From NCBI GenBank assembly GCA_002345675.1, contig DDWL01000057.1, forward strand, positions 21,581 through 85,580: 64,000 bases of DNA. Direction: 5' to 3'. The DNA is from Bacteroidales bacterium UBA2287. Its GTDB lineage: Bacteria; Bacteroidota; Bacteroidia; Bacteroidales; Tenuifilaceae. Position 1 is the stretch's first letter; each line of letters opens with the position of its first letter. This document shows positions 61,391 through 64,000 of the stretch, piece after piece. The notes beneath the pieces were generated by a model. That model did no database searches, had not been told where the DNA came from, and saw nothing but the letters and a program-made list of their open reading frames with translations. Both the position numbers and the translations under genes were made by a program.

Positions 61391-61906
61391 ATGAAAACTA
61401 TGAAAACAAAAGTGACACAATCAATTCTACTTTGCCTTATGGCAATTATGAGTTTTTCAAATGTGCTTTTGGCTCAAGAGAGTAAAGAAAAACTTGAGAA
61501 ACCCAAGAGCTCAGGCGTTGCCGAAGTCGATGCCTTTGTTAACAAATCGTTCGATGCCTACGACGAAAGTTTTAAAATTACCGATGCGGCAAACCTAATT
61601 AAGGTCGACAAAGAAACGAACACCATTAAGGCTGCCGATGGTACAGACCTAGCAAAGGACAAGGCGCTTTTCCAGTTTGGCGAACTTTTGGTTAGAGCAA
61701 AAAAGCAAAACGACAATATTCAGGCCATACAAGACATGCAGAAATCGGCCACCGAGAGCGTGAAAAAATGCCCTATTACTAAAAAACCAGCAGCAACTAA
61801 AAACTTAAGCAAGGGTGGAGAAGCTTTAAACGAAGTTGTTGGGGAAACTAAAAAACAAATTGAGCTTATCGACAAGCAAATTACCGACATTAAGGCTATG
61901 CCTTAG
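61391..61906 (+). CDS. Small secreted alpha-helical protein, family unknown
   Basis: A 171-residue protein with a signal peptide (about 1-28, ending LLAQ; a second ATG three codons in may be the true start). The mature part is charged and mostly helical (KSSGVAEVDAFVNKSFDAYDESFKI; EVVGETKKQIELIDKQITDIK; each in parts), with a single Cys. No family is recognised; helical DUF proteins of this size are common in Bacteroidota. It has its own promoter-like sequence and converges with the hemolysin III gene, their stops only 3 bp apart. Confidence 0.75.
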   Translation: MKTMKTKVTQSILLCLMAIMSFSNVLLAQESKEKLEKPKSSGVAEVDAFVNKSFDAYDESFKITDAANLIKVDKETNTIKAADGTDLAKDKALFQFGELLVRAKKQNDNIQAIQDMQKSATESVKKCPITKKPAATKNLSKGGEALNEVVGETKKQIELIDKQITDIKAMP

Positions 61907-61909
61907 ATA

Positions 61910-62533
61910 CTATATAAGGAAGTAAAGTGCAAAAAAATGGCACGTACTACCTCCAATTATAAATAAGTGAAAAATCCCATGCCCAAATGGGATTTTTTTA
62001 TTTAGGTAAAAAAAGGCTCCAAAAAAGTACGAAAGGCAACCAGTAACCAAAAACCAAACCGTAATTGCGGGCATGGACTTAATTACCTGATAAAAGAAAA
62101 GAATAATAAGCCAGCCCATGGCAATATAAAGCCACATTGAAAGCGTTCGGTGTTTGTTAGAGTAAAACCAGGTTTTAAAAATAATGCCCCCAATGGCCAT
62201 TGCCCAAATAAGACCAAAAATAACCCAGCCCAAAGGGCCTCTTAGTGCTGTAAGCGAAAAGGGAGTATAGGTTGCTGCAATTAAAACGTATATAGAAGAG
62301 TGGTCGAAGCGGTTTAGGTAATACTTAGTTAGAACATTTTTTGCGCTATGAAAAAGAGTTGAAGCAACGTATAAATTTATTAGCCCTGCCCCAAAAATGC
62401 TGTATGTTACAATATGCCATGCATCGGCATATAGCGCTGCACGAACAATAAGTATTACCGTTGCTGCAATGGCTAAACCAATCCCAACGCCGTGGGTTGT
62501 GCTATTAACAATCTCTTCTCGTTTTTGAGCCAT
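61910..62533 (-). CDS. Hemolysin III family (YqfA/PAQR-type) membrane protein
   Basis: A 207-residue protein with seven membrane helices, in the hemolysin III / PAQR family. Conserved residues include the N-terminal STTHGVGIGLAIAA, ASTLFHS with its Ser and His, RFDHSSIYVLIAATYTPF and, near the C-terminus, GHGIFHLFIIGGSTCHF. The conserved His/Asp set resembles a zinc site of the alkaline-ceramidase-like CREST superfamily, suggesting a hydrolase; hemolysis is a historical label. Single gene on its strand. Confidence 0.93.
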   Translation of the reverse strand: MAQKREEIVNSTTHGVGIGLAIAATVILIVRAALYADAWHIVTYSIFGAGLINLYVASTLFHSAKNVLTKYYLNRFDHSSIYVLIAATYTPFSLTALRGPLGWVIFGLIWAMAIGGIIFKTWFYSNKHRTLSMWLYIAMGWLIILFFYQVIKSMPAITVWFLVTGCLSYFFGAFFYLNKKIPFGHGIFHLFIIGGSTCHFFALYFLI

Positions 62534-62716
62534 TTGTTTTTGAAATAATTAAAGTCTGAACTTCTGCTTCGAAATAATTCTTTTTAATCCTCAGCAAAGG
62601 TAATTCTTTTTATTTCTATCAATTTGTAACACAGTTATGGCTTTTTTAAAACAGACAAATTTTCAATTATGGTTCGAATTATCAAGGAATAGTTAAGTTC
62701 AACACTACCAGATATG

Positions 62717-62764
62717 AAACTGCTGCTACAGTTTAGAAATCGACTGTTCTTTAACAGTTTTTTT
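62717..62764 (+). other. Paired hairpins ending in a T run
   Basis: AAACTG-CTGCTA-CAGTTT (62717-62734) is followed by ACTGTT-CTTT-AACAGT (62743-62758) and at least six T residues. The form resembles a short RNA 3' end or an attenuator about 70 bp before the next gene. The stems are only 6 bp. The rest of 62534-62832 holds nothing else I can name. Confidence 0.35.
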
Positions 62765-62832
62765 AAGAATCTATTTTCAGTTAATATTGTACACAATTAA
62801 CTATTAACCATTAAACCAAAACTTTACAAATT

Positions 62833-63969
62833 ATGAAGCATTTATTTTTAGCAATTGCAACTCTGTTATTGGCATCTTTTGTGGTTGCACAAAAGGTCGA
62901 TTTAGACCCATTGTATTCAACAGTTGTATTTAAGAGCCTCCCCATAGAACCCCTTGGAGAGGAATTTAAAACATACAGCATTTTTGTTTCTATCGATGAT
63001 ATAACTCAGCAATATTATCCAAAATACCTAGTCAATGATAAAATAAACCTTCATGGTTTTAAAAAAATAAATGGGATGAAGGAAAAACCAGATATTCAAA
63101 TTCGACTAAATGCTGCCAATTTTAAAATAACAAAAACAGAAGTTAAAAGCAGGGTTGAAGAAACAAAAGACAAATCTGGTAAAGTTACAAGTACGAAAAC
63201 TTACTATAAGCTCAATATTGCTCATTCATTTGATGCAAGTTATGAAGTAGTAAACTTGAAAGAAAATAAAACTTTAATAAAAACATCTTTAACTAATAAT
63301 ACAATAAATATCTATAACACACAAGAATACAATAACAAAAATTCTTTAATGGAATATTATAAGTTAAACCAGAATTTGATAATAAAAGAAATTATTACTG
63401 GTCGGTTTACTTCATTCTACTCATTAATTAATGATAAAATAAATTTATTCTATGGTTTTCCAAATAAAAAAGAAACCGTTAAATTATGGGTTCTTGACAC
63501 AAAAAAACATCCAGAATACGAAGAACACCAAAAGAATTTAAATGGATTAAAGGAATTATACACAACTTTTAATCCCAATGAACCTCTTGATGGTATTAAG
63601 GAAAATGCAAAGCCATATATTGATTACTTAAATGGTCTTCTTAATAAATATACTTCCGAAGAAAAGCCTGATAAAAAAATGCGTTATTCGGCCTTCTACA
63701 ACCTTGGCATGCTATACTTATACCTTGATATGCCCGACGAGGCTATTGAAATGGGAGATAAGTTAATAATTAACGATTATGATAAAGGTGATGGAAAATC
63801 AATAATTAAGAATGCCGAAGAACTAAAAGCTCTTTTCGAAAAAAACAAAATTTACACTCGTCACTTCGTTAGAGACTTAGGTGATAATCCTGAGGTTGTT
63901 GAAAGTTCTGAGGGAACTAATCCCTCTAACACGATTGAAGAGCCAGTAGAAAATCCTTCGAATAACTAA
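62833..63969 (+). CDS. Secreted protein of unknown family, AT-rich
   Basis: A 378-residue protein with a signal peptide (1-19, ending VVAQ). The mature part is Lys- and Asn-rich, with beta strands in the first half (SIFVSIDDITQQYYPKYLVN; YYKLNIAHSFDASYEVVNLK) and a helical, TPR-like second half (about 275-340, MRYSAFYNLGMLYLYLDMPDEAIEMGDKL in parts). The last 25 residues are acidic and disordered. No function is assigned. It lacks a T9SS domain and most of its serine codons are TCT/TCA/AGT. Compared with the core genes it is notably AT-rich, which may mean recent arrival. Confidence 0.75.
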   Translation: MKHLFLAIATLLLASFVVAQKVDLDPLYSTVVFKSLPIEPLGEEFKTYSIFVSIDDITQQYYPKYLVNDKINLHGFKKINGMKEKPDIQIRLNAANFKITKTEVKSRVEETKDKSGKVTSTKTYYKLNIAHSFDASYEVVNLKENKTLIKTSLTNNTINIYNTQEYNNKNSLMEYYKLNQNLIIKEIITGRFTSFYSLINDKINLFYGFPNKKETVKLWVLDTKKHPEYEEHQKNLNGLKELYTTFNPNEPLDGIKENAKPYIDYLNGLLNKYTSEEKPDKKMRYSAFYNLGMLYLYLDMPDEAIEMGDKLIINDYDKGDGKSIIKNAEELKALFEKNKIYTRHFVRDLGDNPEVVESSEGTNPSNTIEEPVENPSNN

Positions 63970-64000
63970 ATAAATATTATTAACTATAAAACAAAAAACC

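Overview
The window comes from a member of the Bacteroidota, most likely near the Bacteroidales/Marinilabiliales. The support is direct: at least seven predicted secreted proteins end in a type IX secretion (T9SS) type A sorting domain; several promoters match the Bacteroidota pattern (TTTG, about 20 bp, TAnnTTTG); the F1Fo operon has the Bacteroidota layout atpI-B-E-F-H-A-G without atpD/atpC and with a bactofilin gene upstream; and most core genes use TCG for serine heavily. No rRNA, tRNA, CRISPR array or intact transposase was seen.

Region 1-3.25 kb: the end of hemW, then an accessory stretch holding a PD-(D/E)XK (Rpn-type) nuclease and a pair of AT-rich, TCG-poor genes (PD40 lipoprotein, NTF2-like protein). 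The nuclease gene and the gene pair are each bracketed by short inverted repeats built on an AACGG/CCGTT core. Region 3.27-7.12 kb (minus strand): a four-gene operon of a lysine 2,3-aminomutase-like radical SAM enzyme, two D-Ala-D-Ala-ligase-like ATP-grasp enzymes and a GNAT acetyltransferase. It looks like a biosynthetic pathway for a beta-lysine-containing small molecule and is the best candidate for an undescribed system.

Region 7.6-17.2 kb: a Na/Pi cotransporter, then on the minus strand the ATP synthase operon with bactofilin, a rhomboid protease and a secreted beta-propeller protein. Region 17.3-28.6 kb: two paralogous TPR-TM-SpoIIE phosphatases, an AsmA-like protein, a sensor kinase and a T9SS-secreted M14 carboxypeptidase. 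Region 28.8-31.5 kb: a lipoprotein/outer-membrane barrel pair behind a near-consensus promoter, then about 0.9 kb of non-coding DNA with nested inverted repeats. Region 31.6-40.8 kb: housekeeping genes (RND exporter, polyprenyl synthase, YitT, RsgA, DusB, DMT transporter) and a cNMP-binding histidine kinase.

Region 41-49.9 kb: a large multi-PAS hybrid kinase with a small zinc-ribbon protein, then two cyanophycinases (one lipoprotein, one T9SS cargo) followed by a YfcC-type transporter, which suggests use of extracellular cyanophycin or related peptides. Region 50.1-59.8 kb: SUI1, a secreted endonuclease/exonuclease/phosphatase protein, a large HExxH-propeller-barrel protein, 5-formyl-THF cyclo-ligase and three tandem secreted endonuclease I proteins, so the segment looks like an extracellular nucleic-acid-degrading locus. 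Region 60-64 kb: a T9SS Kelch protein, a small secreted protein, a hemolysin III family membrane protein and an AT-rich secreted protein without a recognised family.
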